Below are positions 42,348-52,032 of a stretch of DNA of 64,000 nt, piece after piece. Each line of letters starts with the position of its first letter. Within the stretch, counting starts at the first letter, position 1. The notes beneath the pieces are model-generated. The model had not been told where the DNA came from and did no database searches. It worked only from the letters and a program-made list of their open reading frames with translations. The stretch covers positions 124,001 to 188,000 of the forward strand of contig DATAPD010000042.1 of assembly GCA_036265385.1 (NCBI GenBank), given 5' to 3'. The position numbers and the translations under genes are program-made. Source of the DNA: DATAPD01 sp036265385. GTDB lineage: Bacteria; Acidobacteriota; Terriglobia; Terriglobales; Acidobacteriaceae.

Positions 42348-44249
42348 TCACTCTATCCACACTACCGCGCCGCGCTGAATCGGCGGAAGGCTAAATACTG
42401 TCTTTTCACCCCGGCGCTCACCTTTTAATTTTTGAACCTCGCCGAGAAAAGGTAAGAACGAAGCAGTTGTCCCTGAAGGTACAGTGATCGTTACCCCCGT
42501 CTCAGGAGTCTGCACGGGATTCACCCCACCCTTGAGGCCCTTGAAATTCGCAAAGAACACGTAAGTTTTCCCGTCGACTTCTGAAATGTGTGTCGCAAGC
42601 CAGGATGACGCGTCCACCTTTACTGCTGGCTCGCCACCGAGAGCGCTTAGAAAGTCTTTTTGTGAATCGGGATCCGCCGTTGCGAAATCCTTCTCAAGAG
42701 CCGCAATGTACTGCTTCCCCGGACATTGCTCGAATCGTTTCACGCCATCCGCCGGCAACCCTTCCGCTGCCTCACCCGTAGCCACCAACTTTCCCCCACC
42801 CTTTACGAACTCACCAAGTGCCTTCTTCTCCTCGTCGTTGAGCATTCGCACGTCAGGCAGCACCAGTATCCGTCCGCGAAAATTAGTTAACGTTCTAGGC
42901 GTGACGATCTCGTACTCAAGATGTTTCTGCATAAGCAGAATCAACACACCTTGATACGAACGAATGAATTCTTGCGCGAAGTAGTTGCGGGTTGTCGGAG
43001 AAAAGTAAACACCAACAGGTTGAATCGGCTTCCTCGGACGGTAGAAAGTCTTGTCGTGATTGCCGATCCATTCAAATATCTTTGTTCGCGTTGCGATGTC
43101 ATTCGAGCCGGCCATCGAATGTCCAGGCGCATCCCAGAAGTTCGCTCCTGCCATCACTTGCGACATGGCGAGGTTTTGCATGGCTTCTCGCTTATCGACT
43201 TTCTTGTCACCATCCCACGAATAGTTCAGGATCCACGTCGCTTTACCCTCGGCGAATGCGCGAAATGTGCGCATTCCAACCTGATACCGGAACCAGTCAA
43301 GCGGTTTACGTGACGAAGCCATGTGATCGCCACCGCCGAATTCGTACTCATGCGCAATCACATCAACCACGGGATACAAGCTGTACACGTCCGAACCAAC
43401 CCGTACCGCTTCTTCTTCGATGCCCGGGTAAATCTCCGGAATCGTTTTGATTTTTGGATTTACGGATTTCGCGCTCTGATCAATCTCTCGCAGAAAATCG
43501 GTTATTGTGCGGATTCGAAAATCCACCCACTTCCGGAAATTCGCATCCGAGAAATCCCCGAGCTTTACATCCTTCTTCGCATCAAGTCCGGTTTCTTTTC
43601 GGAATGCCGCCACGGTGGCGTCGTCGAAGCTCGCCCAACTGTCTTCCCAGCCGTCGAAATGCGTCATCCAGTACGGGATATCGATGTAGATGCCGTCAAT
43701 GCCAGTGCCTGCGATCTGCCGAACACGCTCCATATAGATCTTTCGCCACTCCGTCGCGTACGGGCTGATCCACACGTCCTCGTCACCCTTTTTGATCCAG
43801 AACGCCGTGCCACCGCCGAAAATCGCTGGCTCACCCGTCAGCTTTCTTTGCAGCCAATCTGGATGTTCTTTTGCTAGCGTATGTGGTGTCTTGTCGGCAT
43901 CTGCTGTAATGCACTCTGTTCCTGCGATGTAGACGTAAGCATAATTGCCTACTTTATGTGCTGCATCGGCGACTGCCTTAATCGCGGCGAGTTTTGCCGT
44001 TGGATCGACGAAGCTTTCGTACCGCCCGGGGATGTCATTGTCCACTTCGATACCGAAGACGTGGCTCGCTTGCGCTTCGCGAACAATGCGATCGGCGTCG
44101 CCCTTATCTTTCAATCCCCAGGCGCCAATTCGCGCGTAGTTCGTCCAATCCTGATCCGCAGGAATCTGCTGTGCTCCGGAATACACCAACGAGAAAGCAC
44201 TAGCCAACAGAAATAAATAGAGAGTGCCGCGCAAAAGTTGATTTTTCAT
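42348..44249 (-). CDS. Secreted TIM-barrel glycoside-hydrolase-like protein
   Basis: This 633-residue protein has a signal peptide (LYLFLLASAFSLVYS). The first 370 residues look like a glycosidase barrel of the GHL type: DGIYIDIPYWMTHFDGWEDS, a PEIYPGIEEEA stretch with candidate catalytic acids, and AHEYEFGG. Residues about 400-500 resemble a glutamine-amidotransferase-like trimerisation domain of beta-galactosidases (GRILVLPDVRMLNDEEKKAL, GGGKLVATGEAA). A small beta domain ends the protein. The substrate is unknown. A Tat-secreted sugar-related gene and a TonB-dependent receptor lie upstream, so it may belong to a glycan-use locus. Confidence 0.7.
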   Translation of the reverse strand: MKNQLLRGTLYLFLLASAFSLVYSGAQQIPADQDWTNYARIGAWGLKDKGDADRIVREAQASHVFGIEVDNDIPGRYESFVDPTAKLAAIKAVADAAHKVGNYAYVYIAGTECITADADKTPHTLAKEHPDWLQRKLTGEPAIFGGGTAFWIKKGDEDVWISPYATEWRKIYMERVRQIAGTGIDGIYIDIPYWMTHFDGWEDSWASFDDATVAAFRKETGLDAKKDVKLGDFSDANFRKWVDFRIRTITDFLREIDQSAKSVNPKIKTIPEIYPGIEEEAVRVGSDVYSLYPVVDVIAHEYEFGGGDHMASSRKPLDWFRYQVGMRTFRAFAEGKATWILNYSWDGDKKVDKREAMQNLAMSQVMAGANFWDAPGHSMAGSNDIATRTKIFEWIGNHDKTFYRPRKPIQPVGVYFSPTTRNYFAQEFIRSYQGVLILLMQKHLEYEIVTPRTLTNFRGRILVLPDVRMLNDEEKKALGEFVKGGGKLVATGEAAEGLPADGVKRFEQCPGKQYIAALEKDFATADPDSQKDFLSALGGEPAVKVDASSWLATHISEVDGKTYVFFANFKGLKGGVNPVQTPETGVTITVPSGTTASFLPFLGEVQKLKGERRGEKTVFSLPPIQRGAVVWIE

Positions 44250-44378
44250 ATTTCTGTCGCCCCTAAACGGTTGGGATAGATGTACCTTCGAGATGAAACA
44301 TTCGTCGAACTCTTGCCGTCTGATGTGACCTTACTTGAAAACCTTTGCAAGAATGCGCGCAACGCCTTCGCACACAGT

Positions 44379-45917
44379 TCATGCGCCGCCCGTCTCGTTC
44401 CCAAAACCAACGGTCGGGCGAAGCGTCAGTGAACCGTCTTCATTCAATGCCTGTTTGCAGGCCCAGCGCACCGGATAGCGTTGCCCTTTCACTTCGATTT
44501 CTGCCTTCAGCTTTAGCCCCTTCCAATTTGTTCCCTTGGGCAACCGCAATTCAGCTTGGCGCACTTTTCCAGGTAAAGGATAGCCCGCATCCAATCCACC
44601 ACTCGCAACCACGCGCCCATCTACTGCAACCGCCGAAACCCGCAGAATTCCTGGCACACCTGCAATCCCATCGTTCACCAAACCGAGGATGAGTCCCGGC
44701 GCGCCTCTCTCTTCGTATGTCCAAATCCATGACGGCCGAACTCGGTACCCAATCCTCCGGGCAAGTGCATCAATCGAAGCGGGATATTTTTCGTAGTACG
44801 ACTGCACCCGCTCAAATTGAATCCGGTGCCAGTTCCACAAGGAGAAGTAGCTTGCCCCAACGTCTTGCACGTGGCCAACGACGTTGTCGGTGTACGGCAC
44901 GCCCTCATTAAGACGCAGGCTCTTTTCGGAACCATCTGACATACCAACTTCCACCGTCACACCTACCCACGGCGGACGATTACTCAACGCGTCAATCTGC
45001 TCGTTTTCGATAAAGATCGTGTCTGTACGCAGCCAATTAGCACTCCGGACCGTGCGATCGACCAACTCCGCATTGCCAACCTTGCTGAAATCAGGCTGTG
45101 TGTTTGTCGTAAGAGGGGTCTTTTTCCAGTGGCTTGCTTGATAGTCCCACATTGCAATCCACGTTTTCTCCGCAGTCGTGTAATCGGGAAATGGATTGAT
45201 CTCGAGCGGCCAGGTGTGCCCCTCTCCCCAGAATCCGTACATGGCCGTATCAACGTATTCAACGTCCGGATGCCCGTCATACTCAGCTGCCAAAAGATCA
45301 ATCAACTCTCGAAACGCGCTCTGGAACAGAGGATCGTCATAACGGGGCTCATAGCGGTCTCGTTTCAGCCACGATCCCAATTTCACCATCGGAACTTTCT
45401 CGGCAAGAAACGCAGGCAACGGGGAAGTCTCAATGTCGGGATTGTTCATCATCACGCGGAAGCCAATTCGCTTCCCATACTGCCGCGCCAGCGCGAACGT
45501 GGTTTTCCAGTGTTCGCAAAAATCCAGCCGCCCTGGTTTCTGCTGAACGTCCTTCCAGTTAACCCTGATGTAAAGCTTGTTCCCAAGCGGCATCCGGACA
45601 AGTTTTTCAATCGATTGTTCTTGCGGTTCGCCCGCCTTCGACGCCGGCCCAACTTCGTCGCAGATATAAGTGACAAACCCCATGCCGTAATTCGGAAGCA
45701 CTTCGGACGAAGCCGTTGTTGCCATTACAACGTTCCAACTCGGAAATACGTCCGCCGGAAATGGGCCTTGATATAGGCGTTCCGCAACCGTTGGCCCTGA
45801 CCCGAAATCGTATTTGTCGAAATTGTGGCCGGGAACAACAGCGCGCGCTGGTGAGGTTCCAAGGCTGGTCACCAGTGCAGTTGCGCCAGTAGTTTTCAGA
45901 AAGTCACGCCGACGCAT
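44379..45917 (-). CDS. Tat-exported protein, DUF4832/GH42-like, unknown substrate
   Basis: 512 residues from the ATG at 45917, which has GGAGG seven bases upstream. The start MRRRDFLKTTGATAL is a twin-arginine signal, so the protein folds before export and may hold a cofactor or metal. The central part suggests a TIM barrel (RVNWKDVQQKPGRLDF, DTAMYGFWGEGHTWP). The C-terminal region is beta-rich (LRVSAVAVDGRVVA). I recognise similarity to proteins annotated as beta-galactosidase-like or DUF4832 but cannot fix a reaction. Confidence 0.65.
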   Translation of the reverse strand: MRRRDFLKTTGATALVTSLGTSPARAVVPGHNFDKYDFGSGPTVAERLYQGPFPADVFPSWNVVMATTASSEVLPNYGMGFVTYICDEVGPASKAGEPQEQSIEKLVRMPLGNKLYIRVNWKDVQQKPGRLDFCEHWKTTFALARQYGKRIGFRVMMNNPDIETSPLPAFLAEKVPMVKLGSWLKRDRYEPRYDDPLFQSAFRELIDLLAAEYDGHPDVEYVDTAMYGFWGEGHTWPLEINPFPDYTTAEKTWIAMWDYQASHWKKTPLTTNTQPDFSKVGNAELVDRTVRSANWLRTDTIFIENEQIDALSNRPPWVGVTVEVGMSDGSEKSLRLNEGVPYTDNVVGHVQDVGASYFSLWNWHRIQFERVQSYYEKYPASIDALARRIGYRVRPSWIWTYEERGAPGLILGLVNDGIAGVPGILRVSAVAVDGRVVASGGLDAGYPLPGKVRQAELRLPKGTNWKGLKLKAEIEVKGQRYPVRWACKQALNEDGSLTLRPTVGFGNETGGA

Positions 45918-46054
45918 GGATGAGCCTCCATCGGAGATGACGCCCATGTGAGAGCAACTGCGCACATGGCACAGACGTTTAATCGGAACAACAGACGCAA
46001 CTGGAGAGAGATTGGGCCTCAAGCCTGAATCCGCCTGAGGCCTGTTCCTGAAAG

Positions 46055-49000
46055 CTAGAACTGGATCCGCGCCCCGAACTGCATGCGCCGGAAATTATTT
46101 CGGGTTTCGGTCACCTGTCCGAAGCCTCCGGCCCCAAACCCGACATCGGGGAATGCAAATCGCTGGTGATTAGCCACGTTGAACATCTCGGCCCGAACCT
46201 GTAAGCGTGCCCGCTCCCGGATCTTGAATTCTTTGGTTAGCGACATGTCCAAATTGCGAATTCCATCCCCGCGCAGGTTCGAGAAATGCCGAGGAGCATC
46301 GCCTGCGACGTTATCCCCTGGATCCGCGAAACAACCCTCATTCAGATATGGAGCTCCAGTCCGCGCGGCCTCATGAAAGTCGATACCGGTTGTGAGCTGC
46401 GAACAGATCACGTTGGGACGCTGATTGCCATCCGTTAACCGCCCGCCGTCTACCATAACAATCGCGATCGGTTGCCCCGACTGAAATGTGAGGAAGCTCT
46501 CTAGCGACCAGCCACCCACGATGGCGTCTGCGATGTTATTCATGCCGCTCCCAACCCACCGACCTCGTCCGATAGGCAGGTCGAAGATGATCGCCGTCGT
46601 TAGACGGTGAGTGGCATCGTTTGCGCTAATCCCGTGTTCTGCCTTCAAATTGTCGAGCAATTGCGGATTGTCAAACTCAAGGTTCGTTAGCCAGGCATTG
46701 CGCCCGGCTGCGGAATCGTCCGTGGCTTTGGAGAATGTGTAGTTGCCTTCAAAGCTGAGATAGTGGCTGGTCCGCTTCTGGAATCGAATCTGGAGCGAGT
46801 TGTACCAGGAAGTAGCGATCAAGCGCGGCAAGCCCGCGAATCCTCCGTCAAATTGCGGGTACGGTCGCAACAGGTTGATCTGCGGGATCGTGGCGTTCAC
46901 ATACTGAGAGTCACCCACGTCCGCCGCGTTGAAGATTGGGGTGGCAGGGCAGTACGACGCTGGAGAGGCAACAACGGCGAAGAAACACTGGAAAGGATTT
47001 GCAACCGGGGTACCGAAATAATCGCTCACTGCACTGCTGTTTGGATCGTGCGTGGGATTCAGGGATTCCACCACCGCATCGCGAATGCTCGACGGAAGAA
47101 AATTTCTCTCCCGAGTCGAAACCGAAGCTCCCGCCCATGGCAGGTGGACGCTATGGTTCGCGGAGTAATCGGCGGCAACCACGATCTGTCCGGGAAGCAG
47201 ATGCTGAATTCCCAGGTTCCACTGGTAGACTTCAGCGCTCCTCACGACGCCGGTATCTAGGTCGCTGCTATTGTCGAAGCCCCAATTTGCCAGTTGGCCG
47301 TAGGTTCGCCCTTGCGGCGGCGCCAAGCCGGCGGGGAAAGGATTCTCAAGCGTTGCATATTGAGTCACGAAGTTGTCGTTCGTGAAATGCAACGTTGCAA
47401 ACTTCGAGAACGATGGCCCCGCGTATTGATAATTTGTGGCCACATTCATGCCATAGAAGATTCCAGCTCCTCCGCGCAGCACTGTGTTGCTGGCTAATTG
47501 ATAAGCGAAGCCGAAGCGAGGGGCGAAATTGTTCCGATCCACTCGCCCGTTCCGATGTCCGGAATCTGCGAAGACCGTTGTGCCGATCAGATTCCCAATC
47601 TGGCCGAAGTTGAATTGTGGATTGGCCGGATCTTGATTCCGATCCACCGGGAGAGAGACACCTGTATCGCCGGTGAAGTTGCTGAACTGCAGTTGATTGA
47701 AGCGTTCCGAATATGGTGTGCTCCATTCGTAGCGCAGTCCAAGATTGAGGGTTAGTTTGGGAGTAACCTTCCAGTCGTCCAACACGTAGAACGCTGTGTC
47801 AACCGATTTGTCCGCAACCGCCGGAATGATGTGCAGTACCGAGTCGCTAGGGCTTGGGTAACCGAGCAGCATCGTGGCAAAGGGATTGCCCTCATCCTGT
47901 GAGCCGAAGTTCCCATTAGGGTCTTCCGTCGTCACATTTCGGTCAAAGTTGATGATTCCGGTCGGATTGTCTGGCTGGAAGAAATTATTGAAGAACACCC
48001 GCTGCTCGCCGCCGAACTTGATCGAATGCGCTCCCTTTACCCACTGCAGTCCGGAAGAATAGCTATACAGAGTGTGCGCGAAGTGGGTGTCCACGCAGCA
48101 TTGTGTGAACATGGACAAAAAATCGTCCCCGACGTTAATCGCTGGAATTCGATCCAAACCGTTCTGGTTCAAAATCGCCGGTAGACCCACATCGCTCAGC
48201 GTTGGGTAGTTATTGCTAATACCCGGCGCGTGGACCCGGTCGACGCTGAAACGGCTTGTCCAAAGGGCGGTGGGGGTGAGCGACCATGTGTACTCGGCAT
48301 TACCGTTCTGCGCTGTCGTTAGGTACAGGACTCCATCACCCTGGTCCCCATTGCCGACAATCGTTGGGACGCTGTACTCATTGTGCAGCCGACTGTACCG
48401 TCCACTTATCTTTTGTTTGTCGGTAATCTGGTGATCAAGTTTCACATCGAATTGCCAGGTTGGAGAGTTTGCCAATGCTACCGTTCGGAAGTTCGGATCA
48501 GGGAAAGATGCGTCCGGGATATTCGCATGCGGATACAAGTTCAGGATCGCTTGACCGATCGGATCGATATAAGGCGTGCCCGTGACGGGATTAGTACCCA
48601 CTATTTTGTCGCCTGGGAATCGATTGTGGGGACACACGAAACTCGGATCTGTATTTCCCGGGCATGGATCGAAGATGCCGTTAACATTCGCCAGACTTTG
48701 TGAGAAGTCTCCGGCACGCTCCAGATCTGTGGGCACAACCCCCTCAATGTTTACGGGATCGCGCTGGCGCACCTTTTCGAAATCGACAAAAAAGAACGTA
48801 TGGTTCTTGATGATCGGGCCGCCCAGTGCGAAGCCGTACTGATCTCGCACGTGATCGGGCTTATCACCCGTATTGAAAAAGTCGCGGGCATCAAATTGAG
48901 AGCGTTGACCATACCACCATCCACTACCATGGAATGCATTGGTGCCCTGTTTCAAAACGATGTTAACTAGAGTCCCGCCGTTATTGCCGAACTCCGCTGA

Positions 49001-49708
49001 GAAGCTATTGTTCTGAACCTTAAACTCCTGCACGATCTCGACTGATGGTTGGTAATAAACGTTGGAGTTTCCGCCCTCGCCCTGCTCCGGCGCGCTGATC
49101 GGGCTGCCGTCCAGCGTGACCTCTGCCGTCGCGTTCCGCTGCCCGTTGGAAACAAAATTCGTACCGGTCGGATAGTTGTCGTTGATCCCAGAGCCCGTCG
49201 TCTCCGTCACGCCTCCAGCCAGGAACACAAGCCCGAAAAAGCTGCGATTGTAGAGAGGTATGTCTCGCACGTATTCATTCGTGACATCAGTGCCAATCGC
49301 CGCACTCTCTGTATCAAGCAATGGGGCCGCAGTGGTGACGTCGACAGTGGTGAGCACTCCGAGCGGTTTCAACGTGTAGTTCAGCGTCGCTTGCTGGCTG
49401 ACCGCCAGTACCACATTTTTGGTCTCTTCCTTCTGAAAGCCGGCGGCCTCAACGCGCACGGTGTAGGAGTCCGGACGCAGTCCGGTCAATATGTAGAGAC
49501 CGCTGGCGTCGGTCTTCGCGGTGGACGAGATATTGGTCCCCTCATTCGTGATGGTCACAGTGGCATTTTGAACAAGCGCCCCGCTGGCATCAGTGACTAC
49601 GCCTCGAATCTGAGACGTATAGCTCGACTGAGCTGCTGCAAAAGGTATGAGAAGGATGCTGAGAACGAGCAGGACGGACCCAATAATCCACGCATGGGAG
49701 GAACGCAT
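46055..49708 (-). CDS. Oar-like TonB-dependent outer-membrane receptor
   Basis: 1,217 residues from the ATG at 49708 (AAGGAG seven bases upstream). A signal peptide ends at about residue 27. An N-terminal carboxypeptidase-regulatory-like domain follows (about 33-115, QIRGVVTDASGALVQNATVT), then a plug (VRDIPLYNRSFFGLVFLAGG) and a very large beta-barrel ending in an aromatic residue (MQFGARIQF). This type is greatly expanded in Acidobacteria and is powered by TonB-ExbB-ExbD. It may import glycans or bind matrix; the ligand is unknown. The gene has its own upstream TTGACA element. Confidence 0.92.
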   Translation of the reverse strand: MRSSHAWIIGSVLLVLSILLIPFAAAQSSYTSQIRGVVTDASGALVQNATVTITNEGTNISSTAKTDASGLYILTGLRPDSYTVRVEAAGFQKEETKNVVLAVSQQATLNYTLKPLGVLTTVDVTTAAPLLDTESAAIGTDVTNEYVRDIPLYNRSFFGLVFLAGGVTETTGSGINDNYPTGTNFVSNGQRNATAEVTLDGSPISAPEQGEGGNSNVYYQPSVEIVQEFKVQNNSFSAEFGNNGGTLVNIVLKQGTNAFHGSGWWYGQRSQFDARDFFNTGDKPDHVRDQYGFALGGPIIKNHTFFFVDFEKVRQRDPVNIEGVVPTDLERAGDFSQSLANVNGIFDPCPGNTDPSFVCPHNRFPGDKIVGTNPVTGTPYIDPIGQAILNLYPHANIPDASFPDPNFRTVALANSPTWQFDVKLDHQITDKQKISGRYSRLHNEYSVPTIVGNGDQGDGVLYLTTAQNGNAEYTWSLTPTALWTSRFSVDRVHAPGISNNYPTLSDVGLPAILNQNGLDRIPAINVGDDFLSMFTQCCVDTHFAHTLYSYSSGLQWVKGAHSIKFGGEQRVFFNNFFQPDNPTGIINFDRNVTTEDPNGNFGSQDEGNPFATMLLGYPSPSDSVLHIIPAVADKSVDTAFYVLDDWKVTPKLTLNLGLRYEWSTPYSERFNQLQFSNFTGDTGVSLPVDRNQDPANPQFNFGQIGNLIGTTVFADSGHRNGRVDRNNFAPRFGFAYQLASNTVLRGGAGIFYGMNVATNYQYAGPSFSKFATLHFTNDNFVTQYATLENPFPAGLAPPQGRTYGQLANWGFDNSSDLDTGVVRSAEVYQWNLGIQHLLPGQIVVAADYSANHSVHLPWAGASVSTRERNFLPSSIRDAVVESLNPTHDPNSSAVSDYFGTPVANPFQCFFAVVASPASYCPATPIFNAADVGDSQYVNATIPQINLLRPYPQFDGGFAGLPRLIATSWYNSLQIRFQKRTSHYLSFEGNYTFSKATDDSAAGRNAWLTNLEFDNPQLLDNLKAEHGISANDATHRLTTAIIFDLPIGRGRWVGSGMNNIADAIVGGWSLESFLTFQSGQPIAIVMVDGGRLTDGNQRPNVICSQLTTGIDFHEAARTGAPYLNEGCFADPGDNVAGDAPRHFSNLRGDGIRNLDMSLTKEFKIRERARLQVRAEMFNVANHQRFAFPDVGFGAGGFGQVTETRNNFRRMQFGARIQF

Positions 49709-49781
49709 GACGGGCTCCTTGCGACTCAAGGGCGGTTTAACTGGCTTCCGCCCCGGTCTTTCGGATTCTTACGATTTGATA

Positions 49782-49809
49782 CTCTTACTTATGTTTTGCT
49801 TCGTGTCAA
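49782..49809 (-). promoter_or_regulatory. Promoter candidate for the TonB-dependent receptor
   Basis: On the minus strand a perfect TTGACA (complement of 49804-49809) lies about 96 bases before the receptor ATG. At 16-bp spacing the -10 is TAAGAG, a weak match. The region is A/T-rich compared with its surroundings. The DUF488 gene ends upstream at 49833. Confidence 0.4.
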
Positions 49810-49832
49810 GGACTTTGGGCAGGTCTCGGTGT

Positions 49833-50258
49833 TTACTTGGCACGTCTCACGGAGCGGCTGTTCTTTGCGTAGGCACCAGCTCCGGTTCCGGTCGGCGGCT
49901 TCCTTCTTCCATCGAGTAATTCCTTGAGTGCCACTGCATTGTTAAATTGTTCGTTTCGCGACGCATACAAGAGCGTGACAATTTTGTGCTTACCTAACAT
50001 TTGATAAAGGGTTTCCAGAGACAAAATCGCTTTTGGTTGACCGAGTTCTCTCAGGTAACGCCGTCGGAATACGTTCCATTCTGTTGGATTCGCATGAAAC
50101 CAATGCCTCAGTTCATTCGAGGGCGCGATCTCTCGCAACCAACGCTCAATCGATGCAGCCTGTTTCGTCAGGCCCCGCGGCCATAATCGATCCACGAGAA
50201 TCCGGGCGCCATCGGTTGCGGCTGGCGCCTCGTACACGCGTTTCACCTTCACTGCCAT
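49833..50258 (-). CDS. DUF488 (YeaO-like) family protein
   Basis: This 141-residue protein shows the DUF488 pattern: VKRVYEAPAATDGARILVDRLWPRG, LRHWFHANPTEW, FRRRYLREL and LLYASRNEQFNNAVAL. The function is unknown. The Lys/Arg-rich tail after residue 120 is unconserved. It is divergent from a cytochrome c gene, leaving only 40 bases between their starts. Confidence 0.88.
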   Translation of the reverse strand: MAVKVKRVYEAPAATDGARILVDRLWPRGLTKQAASIERWLREIAPSNELRHWFHANPTEWNVFRRRYLRELGQPKAILSLETLYQMLGKHKIVTLLYASRNEQFNNAVALKELLDGRRKPPTGTGAGAYAKNSRSVRRAK

Positions 50259-50298
50259 GGGGGTTCGCGATTATTCTACTTCCTTACAGCTATTACCT

Positions 50299-50655
50299 AT
50301 GTCGCGAATAAGCCTTCTTTTTTGCGTCTTGCTGCTGAGTGCCTTCGCTGCCTGCAATGCCGAACGGCGCAAGTCCGACACCGAACTCGGTCTGAATCCG
50401 CAGCAGGCTGCCGGTCGCCGCATCTACGACACGCATTGTGATCGATGCCACGAACCTTATTCATCACGTGGAAAGCAGGGTCCGGGCTTGCAGGGTGTCT
50501 TCAAGCGACAATATCTCGAGGTCAGCGGCCTGCCCGCGAATGATGAGCGGGTGGGTGAGATCATCAAGTTCGGCCGCAGCAAAATGAATGGATACGGGCA
50601 AGTTCTCAATCAGCAGCAAGTCGATGACTTGCTCGCCTACATGCACACCCTTTGA
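50299..50655 (+). CDS. Small c-type cytochrome, probable lipoprotein
   Basis: 118 residues from the ATG at 50299. The signal sequence LLFCVLLLSAFAAC ends in a lipobox-like Cys19. CDRCH at residues 47-51 is the haem c site and Met96 (SKMNGYG) is the likely second axial ligand. Size and pattern fit a class I monohaem electron carrier facing the periplasm. No oxidase genes are adjacent, so its partners are unknown. Confidence 0.88.
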   Translation: MSRISLLFCVLLLSAFAACNAERRKSDTELGLNPQQAAGRRIYDTHCDRCHEPYSSRGKQGPGLQGVFKRQYLEVSGLPANDERVGEIIKFGRSKMNGYGQVLNQQQVDDLLAYMHTL

Positions 50656-50752
50656 CATGTCTTGGGAGTATCCGGTTCATGCTGCCGCTGACTGTTCCGA
50701 CTCGTCCTGTTATCATTCACCCACGTCTTAGCAAGGGCCCTCGAGGAAAAGC

Positions 50753-51826
50753 TTGCCTTCTCAGAAGCAGCTGAAGTGGTCACAACTTCGCGTCGGACTC
50801 ACGGTCTTCTTCGCCAGCGTAACCATGGCCGTCTTGATTTTTCTGATGAGTGGAACCGGCGGCGTTTTCACTCGCAGGATAGTCCTCAAAAGCTACTTCG
50901 ATAATGCCAGTGGCCTCCGGAACGGCGCGCCGGTCCGCCTGCAGGGCGTTGATATTGGAAATGTTAGCGGGATTCAGATCATTCATGGAAAGCCGCTCAC
51001 CCCTGTCGAAGTCACGATGAAAGTCAATACCAAGTACGGGTTCAATATCCGTCGTGATTCGACCACCGTTTTGTCCACTGCTGGCGTGCTCGGTGAAACG
51101 TATCTTGACATTGACAGTTCCCTCGCCAAAGGACCGGAAGCTCAAAACGGTGATGTGCTTCCGACAAAAGACACTCCCGATTTTCAAGATGTTGTCCGCT
51201 CCAGCCAGGGCGCCCTTCAGAATATGGACGCTCTGCTCAAGCGCGCTGATCGTATTCTTGCCTTCGTAGAAAGTGGACAGGGTTCGATTGGCAAGTTGAT
51301 CTATGACCCAGCTCTTTATGACCGCTTCGCCAGCACGGTGAACGAATTCAAAGGACTGGTGGACCAGGTCAAAAACGGAAAAGGCACCATTGGCAAGCTC
51401 TTCGTCGATGAAGAGGCCTATAACAAAGCAGTTGCCGCCGTGGACAAGATCAATCTGATGATCGATGACCTCCAGGCGGGCAAAGGGAGCGCTGGCAAGC
51501 TGCTGAAAGATCCAGCATTGTACGAGAACGCCAACCAGACGATCTCCAACGTTCGTAAGCTTACGGACGACATCAATGCTGGCAAGGGCGCCATCGGCAA
51601 GATGGCGGTTGACCAGGAATTTGCCAATAAATTGCAGAATGTCATCAATCGGCTCTCAACAATCAGCGATCGCCTGGAGGCAGGCGAAGGCACAGCTGGT
51701 CTATTCTTGAGAGACCCGAAGCTCTATAACAACGCCGACCAGATGCTGTTGGAAAGCCGCGAGCTGATCAAGTCCATCCGCGAAAACCCGAAAAAGTACC
51801 TGACCTTCCACGTGAAGATCTTCTAA
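50753..51826 (+). CDS. MlaD/Mce-domain protein with five 34-residue repeats
   Basis: 357 residues; the TTG start has GAGG six bases upstream. One N-terminal membrane helix (VGLTVFFASVTMAVLIFLM) is followed by one Mce domain (about 38-125, DNASGLRNGAPVRLQGVDIGNV), the module that binds phospholipid in MlaD. The C-terminal half holds five copies of GxGxxGKLxxDPxLY starting at residues 175, 209, 243, 277 and 311, exactly 34 apart and helical between. Such tails can form tunnels or coiled bundles across the periplasm. No MlaE or MlaF gene is adjacent. Confidence 0.88.
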   Translation: MPSQKQLKWSQLRVGLTVFFASVTMAVLIFLMSGTGGVFTRRIVLKSYFDNASGLRNGAPVRLQGVDIGNVSGIQIIHGKPLTPVEVTMKVNTKYGFNIRRDSTTVLSTAGVLGETYLDIDSSLAKGPEAQNGDVLPTKDTPDFQDVVRSSQGALQNMDALLKRADRILAFVESGQGSIGKLIYDPALYDRFASTVNEFKGLVDQVKNGKGTIGKLFVDEEAYNKAVAAVDKINLMIDDLQAGKGSAGKLLKDPALYENANQTISNVRKLTDDINAGKGAIGKMAVDQEFANKLQNVINRLSTISDRLEAGEGTAGLFLRDPKLYNNADQMLLESRELIKSIRENPKKYLTFHVKIF

Positions 51827-52032
51827 GGGCACCTCGCCTCCTTGGGAGACTGGAAAACCTTCGCGAATTTGCGGCTAATGCGTTTTCTCTAAGTTCTGGC
51901 CGGTTGACCTCCAGCCGCACTTCCCGTCCAATACAATGGAAGCGTGCGCACGGGAACCCATTCCCACCGAGATTCGTATCTTTCCCCGTCACACTGCCAA
52001 AGCCATACTTCATCTTTCTCCAGTGAGGAAAT

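Noticed and set aside
44250..44378. Possible small gene between the glycosidase-like and Tat genes
   Set aside because: No frame with a ribosome site and clean start was convincing in this 129-base gap.
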